Positions 1 through 8,011 of a DNA stretch of 57,358 nucleotides are shown one piece after another; positions within the stretch are counted from its first letter, which is position 1, and every line of letters begins with the position of its first letter. The position numbers and the translations under genes were made by a program. Below the pieces are notes generated by a model that worked only from the letters and a program-made list of their open reading frames with translations, did not search any database and was not told where the DNA came from. Where the stretch lies: positions 1-57,358 of the forward strand of contig CAZZBK010000016.1 in the NCBI GenBank assembly GCA_964652155.1. The letters run 5' to 3'. The stretch is from CAZZBK01 sp964652155. Its GTDB lineage: Bacteria; Planctomycetota; Planctomycetia; Pirellulales; PNKZ01.

Positions 1-980
1 AGCTCGTGGCTCATCGTCGCCAGGAAGTCGCTCTTGAGGCGGTTCGACTCGAACAGTTGCATGTTGGCCCGGGCGAGTTCGTCCACCGAGTGGTCCAGTG
101 TCGTGTTCGCCTGTTGAAGCTCCTGCTGAGTTTCGACAAGATGTCGCAACATGCGGTTGAAGGCCGTGGCCAGCCGCTCAAACTCGTCGCCGGTGTGGAT
201 TTCGGCCCGTTGATCGAGTTCGCCCCGGCTGACCGCGTCGCTCACGTCGTGCAGGTGCTTGAGCGGCTTGACAATCACGTAACGCACGATGGTCCAGGCG
301 GCGAGCATGGCTAGAAAGACCGTGACAATGCCGGTTGACAACAAAATTGCTCGATTCATGGCCAGATCGCGTCGCGTGGGCCCGTTGGGGATCGTGATCT
401 TGGCCACCGCCATGAGCCCGCCGAACCGAAGGTCTGGCAGATTGCCGGGCTTCCCCTTGCTATGACAGTTCACGCAGGAGCTATCGAAGGCATAGACCGC
501 CTCGTAATACTCGTAACCATCGCCGCCGCGCGCGAATCGTTCCTCACGATTGATCGGCATGTCGCGCAAGCTCAGCTCGGTCGCGCCGCTCGTGGCCGGG
601 GGAGGGGCCGGGGGATTGTCGCGAAACCGCGCGATCACCTCGCGTTCCCAGTCGTCGTTGTCGCCGAGCGGCTCGTTCGGGTCGGGCTTCAAAAACTTCC
701 ACTGATAGTCGGCCAGCACCAGGTCGCTCCCCAGCGTCTCGGCCAGCTCGCGATTGCGGTTGTCGGTTTCGAGCTTGACCCAATGCGTGCGGGTGAGCAA
801 CGTGTCGACGAGCAACCGCCCCTTGATCTGGTTCTGCTTAAAGACGAGCGTCTCGGTGACGTTGCCGTACCAATAAAAGCTGCCCGTAATCAGGAGCAGC
901 AACACCGCGCCGAACAAGAAGCGGCACTTCCGCTCCAAGCTGGTCTCGCCCAGTAGACGTTTGAAAACGCGGTACGACAT
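1..980 (-). CDS. Sensor histidine kinase with periplasmic haem-c motif and HAMP domain (3' part missing)
   Basis: The reading frame starts at ATG 978-980 and runs off the left edge. About 326 residues are visible. A short basic N-terminus is followed by a membrane segment near residues 20-36, then an extracytoplasmic region with a C-V-N-C-H motif at residues 169-173. That is a c-type haem attachment site of the kind found in DUF3365/Tll0287-like sensor domains. A second membrane segment and a HAMP linker (about residues 215-290) lead to the start of a HisKA domain. Its H-box SDFLATMSHEL sits at the very edge, with the phospho-accepting His at residue 325. Family knowledge says such proteins sense redox state or small ligands outside the cytoplasm and pass phosphate to a response regulator. 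The ATPase domain and any receiver lie outside the window. Start choice is uncertain because no good ribosome-binding site precedes it. Confidence 0.85.
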   Translation of the reverse strand, partial: MSYRVFKRLLGETSLERKCRFLFGAVLLLLITGSFYWYGNVTETLVFKQNQIKGRLLVDTLLTRTHWVKLETDNRNRELAETLGSDLVLADYQWKFLKPDPNEPLGDNDDWEREVIARFRDNPPAPPPATSGATELSLRDMPINREERFARGGDGYEYYEAVYAFDSSCVNCHSKGKPGNLPDLRFGGLMAVAKITIPNGPTRRDLAMNRAILLSTGIVTVFLAMLAAWTIVRYVIVKPLKHLHDVSDAVSRGELDQRAEIHTGDEFERLATAFNRMLRHLVETQQELQQANTTLDHSVDELARANMQLFESNRLKSDFLATMSHE

Positions 981-1020
981 GCGGCTATTGTAGTCAAAAT
1001 CGTTCGCCGGAGCACCATCA

Positions 1021-1076
1021 CCCCAAGCCGGCGACTTGTCGCCGACAAAACCGATGGCGTAGCCATCGGCTTGGGA
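1021..1076. repeat. Palindromic three-way-junction element
   Basis: An outer stem CCCAAGCC (1022-1029) pairs with GGCTTGGG (1068-1075). Inside it are two hairpins: GGCGAC (1030-1035) with GTCGCC (1038-1043), and CCGATGGC (1051-1058) with GCCATCGG (1062-1069). The outer stem and the second hairpin share two bases, so one base pair set must give way. The element lies between the stop of the propeller-like gene and the start of the sensor kinase, both on the minus strand. It could be a REP-like dispersed repeat or act as a transcript end. Only the pairing is seen directly. Confidence 0.6.
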
Positions 1077-1091
1077 AAAGAACAGGCATTA

Positions 1092-2441
1092 CTAACGTTC
1101 TTCCGGCGGGATATGCACCACGGTCAGGGCACACGTCTCCCAGCCGCGTGGCTGACCGCGACGCCAACCGTCCCAGGAAATGAACAGCCGCTCCCCTTTC
1201 TCGTCGAGTGCCGAGCCAAACGAGCCGTCGAGGGCATAGCCATATTTCTCCCAAAAATGTTCGTGGAGAAAGCAGAGCACTTTGCGTTGCCCGCTGCGAA
1301 GGTCCAACTGCACGACTGGGGTGCCGTCCTTGGTCGCGCCACCGTGGGCACCGGGGATGTAATAGGCATAACGCCCCGTCGGGTCGACATCGATCGAGGC
1401 GATGTACTCCTGAGTGCCGACGGCGATATTGCCACGCGGCTCGAGCTTGTCGCTCGCCGGATGATACGCCCAAAAGTCAGCCTTCGTTAGCGACGTGCCA
1501 TACACGATCCCCTGCGGTGTCTCGGCCGTCGCCGAGCGGACGTGCGGCACGTTCGCCTTCGTGATCTCGTTCGTGCGCGGGTCGTACTTGCAATTCTCCC
1601 AGAAGACGCAACCCGTCCGCGGCGAGAAGATCAGCGTCCGCGTCGGTCCGTTGTCGGCCACCTTGAGCAACTTCCGCTCACGCACGTCGAGGGCAAAGAA
1701 CTGGATCGTCTGGTTAGCCGCGTCCTTCCCCACGGCCGTGCCGCAGTACAGGATCATTCGCTGAGGGTCGAGCACGCTCGCCGGAATCGTGTGCTTGGCG
1801 ATCGGGTGCGCGTACACGATCTCGGTCTGCTTGGTGCTCGGATGGGTGCGCAAAATCCACTCGCCGAGCCAGCCATTCTTGTCGTTGGTCACGGTCGGCG
1901 AGCCCCGGTCGGTGGCATAGTACAACCACCCGTCGCTCCCCAAGTCGATCCGGCTTTGCATCTCGCCGGGACGATAATTCATGCTTGCGGGAAACGCCCC
2001 GGCGGACTCCAAGAACCGGCTTGTGTCGCAGAGCAGATCGAACGATTTCATTTTCGCGTCATACGCCCAGAGCAACGCCGTGCCGCGCGGCGCGAGATGG
2101 TCGTTCGATGAACTATAAAAGATGTCCCCCTTCACAAACCCGTCGCTGCGATGCGACCACGGATTGCCCGGATAGTTTTGCAGCGGATAAAAGCCAAAGT
2201 CGACTTTCGGCGGCGTCTGAGCAATGCTCACGCCGGCACGCAGATTCGGCCCCGGTTTTAAGAACGCCGATGTCTGCTCGGTGACGATCGTTTGTCCGCC
2301 CGGGAGTTGCGGCGGATAGGGCAGGGGGTAGCGCGGGTTCGGCTTCTTCGCAGGTTCCGCGCCTTGCAGCAGCGTATTGAGCAGCAACACGACAAGTAGG
2401 GTACGCAAGGCGTGCGTACCATGAGCAATGATCGAGGTCAT
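1092..2441 (-). CDS. Secreted protein of unknown function, probably beta-propeller
   Basis: This 449-residue protein has a signal peptide (hydrophobic run at about residues 11-25, likely cleavage after L-L-Q-G-A). The mature part holds repeated short strand-rich units with aromatic and Asp-Pro turns, such as PRTGCVFWE and DVDPTGRYAYYIPG. Such units suggest a beta-propeller, with a YncE/SMP-30-like fold as a guess. No catalytic motif is recognised. It is followed by the sensor kinase on the same strand and preceded by a DUF6807 gene. Part of the signal peptide is encoded by an inverted repeat (2400-2420) that recurs at the end of the upstream gene. The start at 2441 has only an A-rich stretch as a ribosome-binding site. 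I do not recognise the family by name. Confidence 0.75.
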   Translation of the reverse strand: MTSIIAHGTHALRTLLVVLLLNTLLQGAEPAKKPNPRYPLPYPPQLPGGQTIVTEQTSAFLKPGPNLRAGVSIAQTPPKVDFGFYPLQNYPGNPWSHRSDGFVKGDIFYSSSNDHLAPRGTALLWAYDAKMKSFDLLCDTSRFLESAGAFPASMNYRPGEMQSRIDLGSDGWLYYATDRGSPTVTNDKNGWLGEWILRTHPSTKQTEIVYAHPIAKHTIPASVLDPQRMILYCGTAVGKDAANQTIQFFALDVRERKLLKVADNGPTRTLIFSPRTGCVFWENCKYDPRTNEITKANVPHVRSATAETPQGIVYGTSLTKADFWAYHPASDKLEPRGNIAVGTQEYIASIDVDPTGRYAYYIPGAHGGATKDGTPVVQLDLRSGQRKVLCFLHEHFWEKYGYALDGSFGSALDEKGERLFISWDGWRRGQPRGWETCALTVVHIPPEER

Positions 2442-2512
2442 CTTTTTTCACTCGCGTTCAACAGAATGATGTGTTCAGGGCAAATGACACGCACGTTTTG
2501 CGTACCCTACTT
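2394..2512. repeat. Inverted pair of 15-bp repeats spanning a gene boundary
   Basis: AAGTAGGGTACGCAA occurs at 2394-2408 and its exact reverse complement at 2498-2512. The first copy is also half of a local palindrome, GGTACGCA (2400-2407) with TGCGTACC (2413-2420). The first copy lies in the signal-peptide codons of the gene starting at 2441. The second covers the stop and last codons of the DUF6807 gene ending at 2507. This looks like two copies of one short dispersed palindromic repeat, each incorporated into a gene end. Confidence 0.6.
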
Positions 2513-3490
2513 TTTCTTGATGATCTGCAACGTGGCCGGTTGTTGCGATTGAGCGAAGGCCTGCCAGCGCGATTGCAGCTCGCTCACCTCGCGCAGGCCG
2601 CGATGCACGTAGAACCCGTACCGCAGTCGGAGCGGAGCGGAGGGTGTGATCGTGCGTGGAGCGTCGAACGTGAGCGACGCGCCCATCCAGCCGTCGTCGC
2701 GCACATGAAAGACTGTCGGATGATTGGGGTTCTGCGGATGATCCATGAGCGTGATCCCCTCGACCGCGCCGGGAGCAATGGCTCCCGAGTAATCGCACCA
2801 CTGCGCACTCTTCCAAAACACGCCCGCCTCGTTGACTCCACCCGTCGAATTGCGGATCGTGCCGCCACCGTCGTGCACGCCGATCGTCTTGGCCATGCGG
2901 ACACCGATGAGTCCGAAAGGCGTTTTGCCCAACTCGACGTCCTTGCCCGGGGCGATCAATTCCAGGTCGAGCGTGACGAGAAACTCTCCTTCGCCGATTA
3001 CGCTCACGGCGAATTGTCGTCGTTCGTGCAACATGACCTCGCCTGAGTCGGCGAGCCAATGGTTGAAGGCGAGCAGCGAGCTGCCGGTGTCGTCGTCGGT
3101 GTAGCGTTCCAGGCGTTGATGGACAATCCGCCCGGTGTTTTTGCCGCGATCGCCCCAAAAGTCGACCCCGCCAACACTGTGATGCGAGACCCAAATCGAG
3201 TTGTGATGGCTGTGCCCCACGGGGTCATGGGGGTGCCCCATCCGTGTGAGCGATCGGCCTGACGGTCCGATGAGTGGATACAAAAACGGCCGACGACCGT
3301 CGGCTCCAAAGTGATATCGGGTCAGCTCGCGACCCTCAAGCTGAAACGACGCTTGATCGTGTGGTAGTGGGAGCACCTGCAGAGCGGGGACCGGCTTGGG
3401 CTGAAAAGACGCCGCGGGCTCGACGCCGTGCGCGGTGGCCAACATGAATGGCGAGATCGTCAAGAATAGTATTCTGAGCGGCGAGCGCAT
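2507..3490 (-). CDS. DUF6807 (PmoA-like) secreted protein
   Basis: From ATG 3490 the protein is 327 residues. It has a signal peptide (MRSPLRILFLTISPFMLATA, cleavage after A-H-G-V-E-P-A) and one DUF6807 domain. That family is often labelled PmoA by automatic annotation and is common in planctomycetes and Bacteroidetes near sugar-catabolism genes. Typical motifs seen are PFLYPLIGPSG, a His-rich MGHPHDPVGHSHHNSIW and TFHVRDDGWMG-like C-terminal text (here VFHVRDDGWMGASLTFD). The clustered histidines suggest a metal or sugar site, but the function is unknown and the PmoA label is not evidence of methane oxidation. A longer frame to 3568 exists. I reject it because the added text is low-complexity and the signal peptide begins at 3490. 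It reads the same way as its neighbours. Confidence 0.85.
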   Translation of the reverse strand: MRSPLRILFLTISPFMLATAHGVEPAASFQPKPVPALQVLPLPHDQASFQLEGRELTRYHFGADGRRPFLYPLIGPSGRSLTRMGHPHDPVGHSHHNSIWVSHHSVGGVDFWGDRGKNTGRIVHQRLERYTDDDTGSSLLAFNHWLADSGEVMLHERRQFAVSVIGEGEFLVTLDLELIAPGKDVELGKTPFGLIGVRMAKTIGVHDGGGTIRNSTGGVNEAGVFWKSAQWCDYSGAIAPGAVEGITLMDHPQNPNHPTVFHVRDDGWMGASLTFDAPRTITPSAPLRLRYGFYVHRGLREVSELQSRWQAFAQSQQPATLQIIKKK

Positions 3491-3548
3491 TGTGAGCTTG
3501 GTGGATAAAGTGGCGGAGCGGAGGGGCAGGGGAGTGGAGGAGGTGGAG

Positions 3549-4169
3549 CTATCGCAAGGGGGACACACGCGACGGGGTGCGTGCGAGCGTTTCGAGGCGG
3601 GCTTGAATCTGGTCTTTTAACTGCGGACTATGCGCATAACGCAACGCGATCTGATAGTAACCGCGCGCCAAGGCACTGCGACCGGCTTTCTCGGCCTGCT
3701 CGCCGAGTGTGATCTTCTCTCGCGCGGTGAGGTCGTCGGCCGCCAACTCAGCTTCGCGGGCTTTTTGAGCTGCCGCCAGACTGCCCGGTGGCGGCATCGT
3801 AGCGGTCGAGGGCAACGCGAGCGGCGGATGAAACGCTCTTGGGGCGGGAGCTGAACCCGATGCCGCTTGCAGCGTGGCGGCATCGAGTTCGGCGAGATCG
3901 TGGATCTGAGCCCGAACCTGCATCCCGCCGGCGGCCGCGCCCTGTCCGACGCCTCGCTGAGGCGGCAAAAAGCTCGGCCCATAGGCCGTTGACCCGCGAC
4001 TCACCCGGCGCTGCCCGCCGAGACTGCCGGTCCCTTGATCGGGGACCGAGACGGTCGTGGTGATGGTGAAGAATTGAAAGGTCGGCAGTTGTACGGTGGT
4101 CGGCTGTTGGGCGCAGAGTTCGACGGCCAAGCAAAGTCCGGCGATGAAGGGTAGCGAGCGCGCGAACAT
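3549..4169 (-). CDS. Small secreted protein of unknown function
   Basis: This 206-residue protein has a clear signal peptide (MFARSLPFIAGLCLAVELCAQ). A Thr/Val-rich stretch follows (FQFFTITTTVSVPDQGTGSLGG), then a Gly/Pro/Ala-rich linker. The C-terminal part looks helical and TPR-like, with Ala-rich text such as GRSALARGYYQIALRYAHSPQL. The N-terminal strand followed by GQRRVSRGS resembles small planctomycete exported proteins that I cannot name. It lies between tatC and the DUF6807 gene on the same strand, 58 bp before the chosen DUF6807 start. No function can be assigned. Confidence 0.7.
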   Translation of the reverse strand: MFARSLPFIAGLCLAVELCAQQPTTVQLPTFQFFTITTTVSVPDQGTGSLGGQRRVSRGSTAYGPSFLPPQRGVGQGAAAGGMQVRAQIHDLAELDAATLQAASGSAPAPRAFHPPLALPSTATMPPPGSLAAAQKAREAELAADDLTAREKITLGEQAEKAGRSALARGYYQIALRYAHSPQLKDQIQARLETLARTPSRVSPLR

Positions 4170-4204
4170 GAGCGTGACTCCCGAGTGTCGCGCCCCGCCC
4201 CAGG

Positions 4205-4220
4205 CGAGGTCTCGACCTCG
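4205..4220. terminator. Perfect 6-bp hairpin with tetraloop, possible tatC terminator
   Basis: CGAGGT, loop CTCG, ACCTCG. It sits between the tatC stop (4271) and the start of the next minus-strand gene (4169). There is no clear T-tract on the minus strand, so a rho-independent terminator is only a possibility. Confidence 0.3.
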
Positions 4221-4270
4221 GGAATCCTACTCCCGGCGGGTGAGTGGAGTCAACAAAATGAGCCGTCGCG

Positions 4271-5443
4271 TTACTTCGGCCCCTGCGGCTTGGGGAGCCA
4301 CTTGCAGAGTAAAATGCCGCCAAAGTACAAGAACGTCAGCGGCACCGCCATCAGGAAAATGCTGTACGGGTCGGCGGGGGTCAAAATGGCCGAGATGATA
4401 AAGATCACCAAAATCGACACTCGCCAGTTCGACAGGTAGTGCTGCACGGTGAAAATGCCGATCCGCTCGATGAACAACATCACCAGCGGTAGCTGAAAGC
4501 TGACGCCAAACCCCAGCGGCATCAGCAGCACAAAGCTCAACCATTCGCTGATACGCGGGTCGGGGTTAAAGCCCATGTCGCGATTGAACTTGAACAAGAA
4601 CTCCAACACCGGAGCGAACACGAACAAATAAGCGGTCCCCGCGCCGAGCAAAAACAGCCCCAGGCTCACCGGCAGAAATACGTAAATGTACTTGCGTTCG
4701 TGTGGGTAGAGTCCGGCGGCGACAAATGTCCAAATCTGCAAAAAGACCCACGGGCTTGAGAGCACAATACCGAACACGAGCGACGCCTTGAGCCAAATCA
4801 TGAACGCTTCGGTGACGTTCAACGTGCTCAAGCTGGTGCGTGGGTCCTTGTCCGAGGGTTGCCACAGAAGCATCGGCACCAAGTGGTCGCGCAAATGTGC
4901 GATCTTGGCAGACTTTTCTGTCGGCTTGGTACTGGCTTTTGTCTCGGACGTTTGTTCCGTCGCGGCACCGGCCTTCGGGTCCGGCTCGGTTGCTTTGCTG
5001 GGGTCGGTTGCTTTGCTGGGGTCGGCTGCTTTGCTGGGGTCGGCTGCTTTGCTGGGGTCGGATGGCGCAACGCCCGTGGCTAGTGTCGCGGGGTGAATGT
5101 ATCGGACATCGAAAATCAACTCGGGAATGCCCAGCTCCTTGTCCCCCTGAGCAATCTTCTTGACCTCTTCGAGCGTGTACGGAGGCTCGCGGCCAACACG
5201 CTTCTCGTCCTCGATCCACTCGGCGTAGTCGGTCTCGGCCTGAAGCTTGTAGTAGTCTTTAAGCGCATGAATGATCGGTGCCGAGATGAAGTCGACCACG
5301 CGATCGCCGTAGTACAACCCCACTCCGGTGGCCAATACCAAGCCCAGCACCGCGCGAAACAAGCACACCCGCAACTCTTCGAGGTGCTCGCCGAAGGTCA
5401 TCGTCGTGTCTTGGAACAGATCGTCGTTGGGTTGTTTGGCCAT
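4271..5443 (-). CDS. tatC: Sec-independent protein translocase subunit TatC with an enlarged periplasmic loop
   Basis: TatC is the membrane receptor that binds twin-arginine signal peptides. Canonical text is present: FGEHLEELRVCLFRA at the N-terminus, SPWVFLQIWTFVAAGLYPHE after the second helix, and ISAILTPADPYSIFLMAVPL near the end. Six membrane helices can be traced. The protein is 390 residues, whereas TatC is usually about 250. The extra length (about residues 60-200) lies between helices 1 and 2, in the first periplasmic loop. It includes a charged segment and a low-complexity run of DPSKA(A/T) units coded by perfect 18-bp tandem repeats. Several Tat-exported proteins are encoded in this window (21299-25558 and 43172-44440). 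No tatA is seen nearby. Confidence 0.95.
   Translation of the reverse strand: MAKQPNDDLFQDTTMTFGEHLEELRVCLFRAVLGLVLATGVGLYYGDRVVDFISAPIIHALKDYYKLQAETDYAEWIEDEKRVGREPPYTLEEVKKIAQGDKELGIPELIFDVRYIHPATLATGVAPSDPSKAADPSKAADPSKATDPSKATEPDPKAGAATEQTSETKASTKPTEKSAKIAHLRDHLVPMLLWQPSDKDPRTSLSTLNVTEAFMIWLKASLVFGIVLSSPWVFLQIWTFVAAGLYPHERKYIYVFLPVSLGLFLLGAGTAYLFVFAPVLEFLFKFNRDMGFNPDPRISEWLSFVLLMPLGFGVSFQLPLVMLFIERIGIFTVQHYLSNWRVSILVIFIISAILTPADPYSIFLMAVPLTFLYFGGILLCKWLPKPQGPK
4987..5058. repeat. Four tandem 18-bp repeats inside tatC
   Basis: Units at 4987-5004, 5005-5022, 5023-5040 and 5041-5058 are identical except for one T/C change that splits them into two pairs. Each codes for a six-residue DPSKA(A/T) unit in the periplasmic loop of TatC. 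The near identity indicates recent slippage, so copy number probably varies among strains. Confidence 0.9.
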
Positions 5444-5490
5444 GACAGAAACTCAGCGTTCAAACAAAAAGGGCAGGGGGAGGACCCATC

Positions 5491-5703
5491 TCACGGCGAG
5501 ATGCGCAGGCGTCGGTGACGACACGCTGCTTTCCCCCGACAATCGACGGTCGATCGTTGGGGACGGGACGAGGGCCGACGGGTCCGGAGAAATTCCTCGT
5601 CCAAATCCTTCGCCACGTACTGGGCAAAAGGATCAAGGCCGATGCCTTGGCGGTTCAAGCGATTCACCCGATAATAACAAGCCAAGCTCGCGCGAGCAAC
5701 CAA
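5491..5703 (-). CDS. Possible small ORF upstream of tatC
   Basis: An open frame of 70 codons begins with TTG at 5703 and lies between the divergent tatC and manA genes. The first half has protein-like composition (YYRVNRLNRQGIGLDPFAQY, then VAKDLDEEFL). The second half is Arg/Ser-rich and looks non-coding. No ATG, no ribosome-binding site and no recognised family support it. It is listed only because the N-terminal half is unusually non-random for an intergenic frame. It may be a gene fragment. Confidence 0.25.
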   Translation of the reverse strand: MVARASLACYYRVNRLNRQGIGLDPFAQYVAKDLDEEFLRTRRPSSRPQRSTVDCRGKAACRHRRLRISP

Positions 5704-5717
5704 CCCCCGGGTAATTC

Positions 5718-6701
5718 ATGAATCGCGATTCGATACCGCTGCCGCCGCTGGCCTTTACGCCCATCTATCGACACTACATTTGGGGCGGCAGACGATTCGA
5801 AACACACCTCGGTCGCCAACTTCACGAGGGGAACGACTTTGCCGAGAGTTGGGAACTCGTCGATCGTGCCGCCGATCAAAGCCGCGTCGCCGACGGTCCG
5901 CTTGAGGGGGTCACGCTCGGCGAACTGGTCACCCAACGCGGGGCCGAGCTGCTCGGGCGACATCACCCGTTGCCCCGTTTTCCGCTGCTGCTCAAATTGC
6001 TCGACGTGCAGCGGAGTGTGTCGGTGCAAGTGCATCCGAGCGACTCGCAGGCCACGTTGATGCAGTTGAACGATCGGGGCAAGGCCGAGGGGTGCGTGGT
6101 GCTCGCCGCCGAGCCCGGTAGCGTCATCCACAGCGGTCTCAAGCGGGGCTTTGACCGTCGGGCGTTCGAACGTGAACTGAGTCGCGGCACGTGTGAGCTT
6201 TGTTTGCATCGCGTCGAGTCACGAGTCGGGGACTGCCTGTATATCCCGCCGGGGACCGTCCACGCCGCAGGAGCGGGGGTCCTGCTGTTTGAAGTGCAGC
6301 AGCCGAGCGATGTGACGTTCCGCATCTTTGACTGGAACCGGCTCGCTGCCGACGGCCAGCCACGCCCACTGCACGTGGATCAAGCCTTGCAGGTGATCGA
6401 CTTCGAGCGGGGACCCGTAAACCCAACCCAAGCAGTGCCGCTCGAACAACCCCAATGCGAACGGCTTTTGGCGACGCCGTACTTTGTGATCGAACGCTGG
6501 TCATTGACCCTGCCGCAAGCAGTCGCGTCTGACGACCGTTGCCGCGCGCTCACCGTCATTGCCGGAGCCGTTGAGGTGCAAACGGGCAACGGCACGTTAC
6601 CGCTCGGCCTGGGGCAGACCGCTTTGCTCCCCGCCTCGCTGACCGACGCGGTCGTTGTTCCGCGCGGCGCGGCGATGGTCTTGTGTGTCTATCTTCCCTA
6701 A
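5718..6701 (+). CDS. manA: Type I mannose-6-phosphate isomerase
   Basis: The enzyme interconverts mannose 6-phosphate and fructose 6-phosphate and needs one zinc ion. The 327-residue length fits the short Bacillus-type class. Family marks are the start text PIYRHYIWGGRR, the metal-site motif SVQVHPSD (Gln and His ligands), a Glu in GKAEGCVVL where the family usually has KTECWYVL, and the second cupin motif YIPPGTVHA with another His ligand. The replacement of the usual Cys-Trp-Tyr by Gly-Cys-Val is a small departure. The gene reads away from tatC and is followed after 184 bp by a small lipoprotein gene. It feeds GDP-mannose or glycolytic sugar metabolism. Confidence 0.92.
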   Translation: MNRDSIPLPPLAFTPIYRHYIWGGRRFETHLGRQLHEGNDFAESWELVDRAADQSRVADGPLEGVTLGELVTQRGAELLGRHHPLPRFPLLLKLLDVQRSVSVQVHPSDSQATLMQLNDRGKAEGCVVLAAEPGSVIHSGLKRGFDRRAFERELSRGTCELCLHRVESRVGDCLYIPPGTVHAAGAGVLLFEVQQPSDVTFRIFDWNRLAADGQPRPLHVDQALQVIDFERGPVNPTQAVPLEQPQCERLLATPYFVIERWSLTLPQAVASDDRCRALTVIAGAVEVQTGNGTLPLGLGQTALLPASLTDAVVVPRGAAMVLCVYLP

Positions 6702-6885
6702 TCGCCACAGCGACTCTGCCGAGTGTCGCGAAGGTAGCGGTGATAGCGGATCCGTTCAAGCGGCCACCCCCGCGGCGTCGATGCTGACAGCGCTAGCAAA
6801 TGCAACTGCCCTTGGGCTTTGAGGATCGGGCTCCTATACTCCGCACCCCTCAAAAAGCAGTTCGGAAGCCGGAGGCTTCAGTCGG

Positions 6886-7146
6886 ATGAAACGCGCGCTT
6901 GTCACACTGGTCGCATTCGCTCTGCTGAGCCCGCTCGTCGGCTGCCAGGGGATGCGACGACCCCAGTGGTTCAATCCCGGCCCAATCGATTATCAGCGGC
7001 AGCAAGCCCAGCGGTTCGATCCGTATCCGGACCAGGACGTCGGCCCACGCATGGAAGGGACTCGTCCGCCGGGCTATCAACAGCAGGCCGCCGAGCCGAC
7101 TCGGGCGCGCTGGAACGAATGGGGCCGCACGCGCAGCGGCTATTGA
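6886..7146 (+). CDS. Small predicted lipoprotein
   Basis: An 86-residue protein with a lipoprotein signal: basic start MKR, a hydrophobic run, and lipobox LVGC (Cys 20). The mature part is only about 66 residues, rich in Gln, Pro, Arg and Tyr, with no domain. A good ribosome-binding site (GGAGG, about 6870) supports the start. It ends 3 bp from the stop of the convergent EEP-family gene. Similar short Pro/Arg-rich lipoproteins are common in planctomycetes. The role is unknown. Confidence 0.75.
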   Translation: MKRALVTLVAFALLSPLVGCQGMRRPQWFNPGPIDYQRQQAQRFDPYPDQDVGPRMEGTRPPGYQQQAAEPTRARWNEWGRTRSGY

Positions 7147-7149
7147 CGC

Positions 7150-7872
7150 TCAGGCCGGCGTCGCGAGATGAAAATCGATGACCAGCGGCAAGTGGTCGCT
7201 CGCCACATGGGCGAGGGCTGAGCGCACGATGCGCGCCGCCCGAACGTCGATCGCCCCGCGCACAAATGCCTTGTCGAGCGAGCCAATCGGCAACCAGGCC
7301 GGGAACGAGCGAAAGCGTGATGGCGGCGACGTCACACCACGAAAGCCGTGCTCATGCAGCGGCCCCGCGCCGAGCGTGTTGCGCCAGTCGTTGTAATCTC
7401 CCGCAATGATCGTCGGCTGATCAGCCAACGGGTGCAATGCATGATGCCCGAGCAAATGCCGAACCTGCCAGTGCCGTTCACGCTCGGCGAGCCCCAGGTG
7501 CCAATTCACGACCACGAACGGTCCCTCGGGCGACTCGATGAGCGCGACCTGCGCGCCGCGCGGCTTGCGGTCGTTCATCCGCAACGAGAGCTGATGATGC
7601 TCGATGAGCGGCCAGCGCGACAGCAATAAGTTGCCGTATCCCCCGTCTTTGATTTTGACATTGAGTTGATACAAGTGCGCGACAGCCTTGAAATGTTCGG
7701 CAAGTACCCGAGCTTGGTCGTCAAAGTTCGAGCGTTTCACATGACGATCGACTTCTTGCAACAGGATCAGGTCGGGGTTTTCATGCTCGATGCAGTCAAT
7801 GATCCGCCGCAGGGCGTAACGCCGGTCGCGTCCGCCGATGCCCCGATGCATGTTGTACGAAAATAGTCGCAT
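7150..7872 (-). CDS. Endonuclease/exonuclease/phosphatase (EEP) family protein
   Basis: The 240 residues form one EEP domain, a DNase I-like metal-dependent phosphodiesterase or phosphatase. Visible catalytic motifs are YNMHRGIGG at the N-terminus, the metal-binding Glu in LILLQEVDRH, VVNWHLGLAERER, IIAGDYNDWR, and the terminal SLDKAF and SDHLPLVID with the catalytic Asp-His. There is no signal peptide, so it is probably cytoplasmic. Bacterial relatives of this length include ElsH/YbhP-like proteins found near cardiolipin synthase genes, but none is adjacent here, so the substrate is unknown. It is the last gene of a minus-strand series. Confidence 0.88.
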   Translation of the reverse strand: MRLFSYNMHRGIGGRDRRYALRRIIDCIEHENPDLILLQEVDRHVKRSNFDDQARVLAEHFKAVAHLYQLNVKIKDGGYGNLLLSRWPLIEHHQLSLRMNDRKPRGAQVALIESPEGPFVVVNWHLGLAERERHWQVRHLLGHHALHPLADQPTIIAGDYNDWRNTLGAGPLHEHGFRGVTSPPSRFRSFPAWLPIGSLDKAFVRGAIDVRAARIVRSALAHVASDHLPLVIDFHLATPA

Positions 7873-7919
7873 ACGCTTCGCTTGCTCACGCTTCGCGGCG
7901 ATGGGGAGTCATTGAACTG

Positions 7920-8003
<84 letters not shown>

Positions 8004-8011
8004 ATATCCAT

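Noticed and set aside
4987..5058. CRISPR-like array
   Set aside because: The 18-bp units are directly adjacent without spacers and are in frame with tatC.
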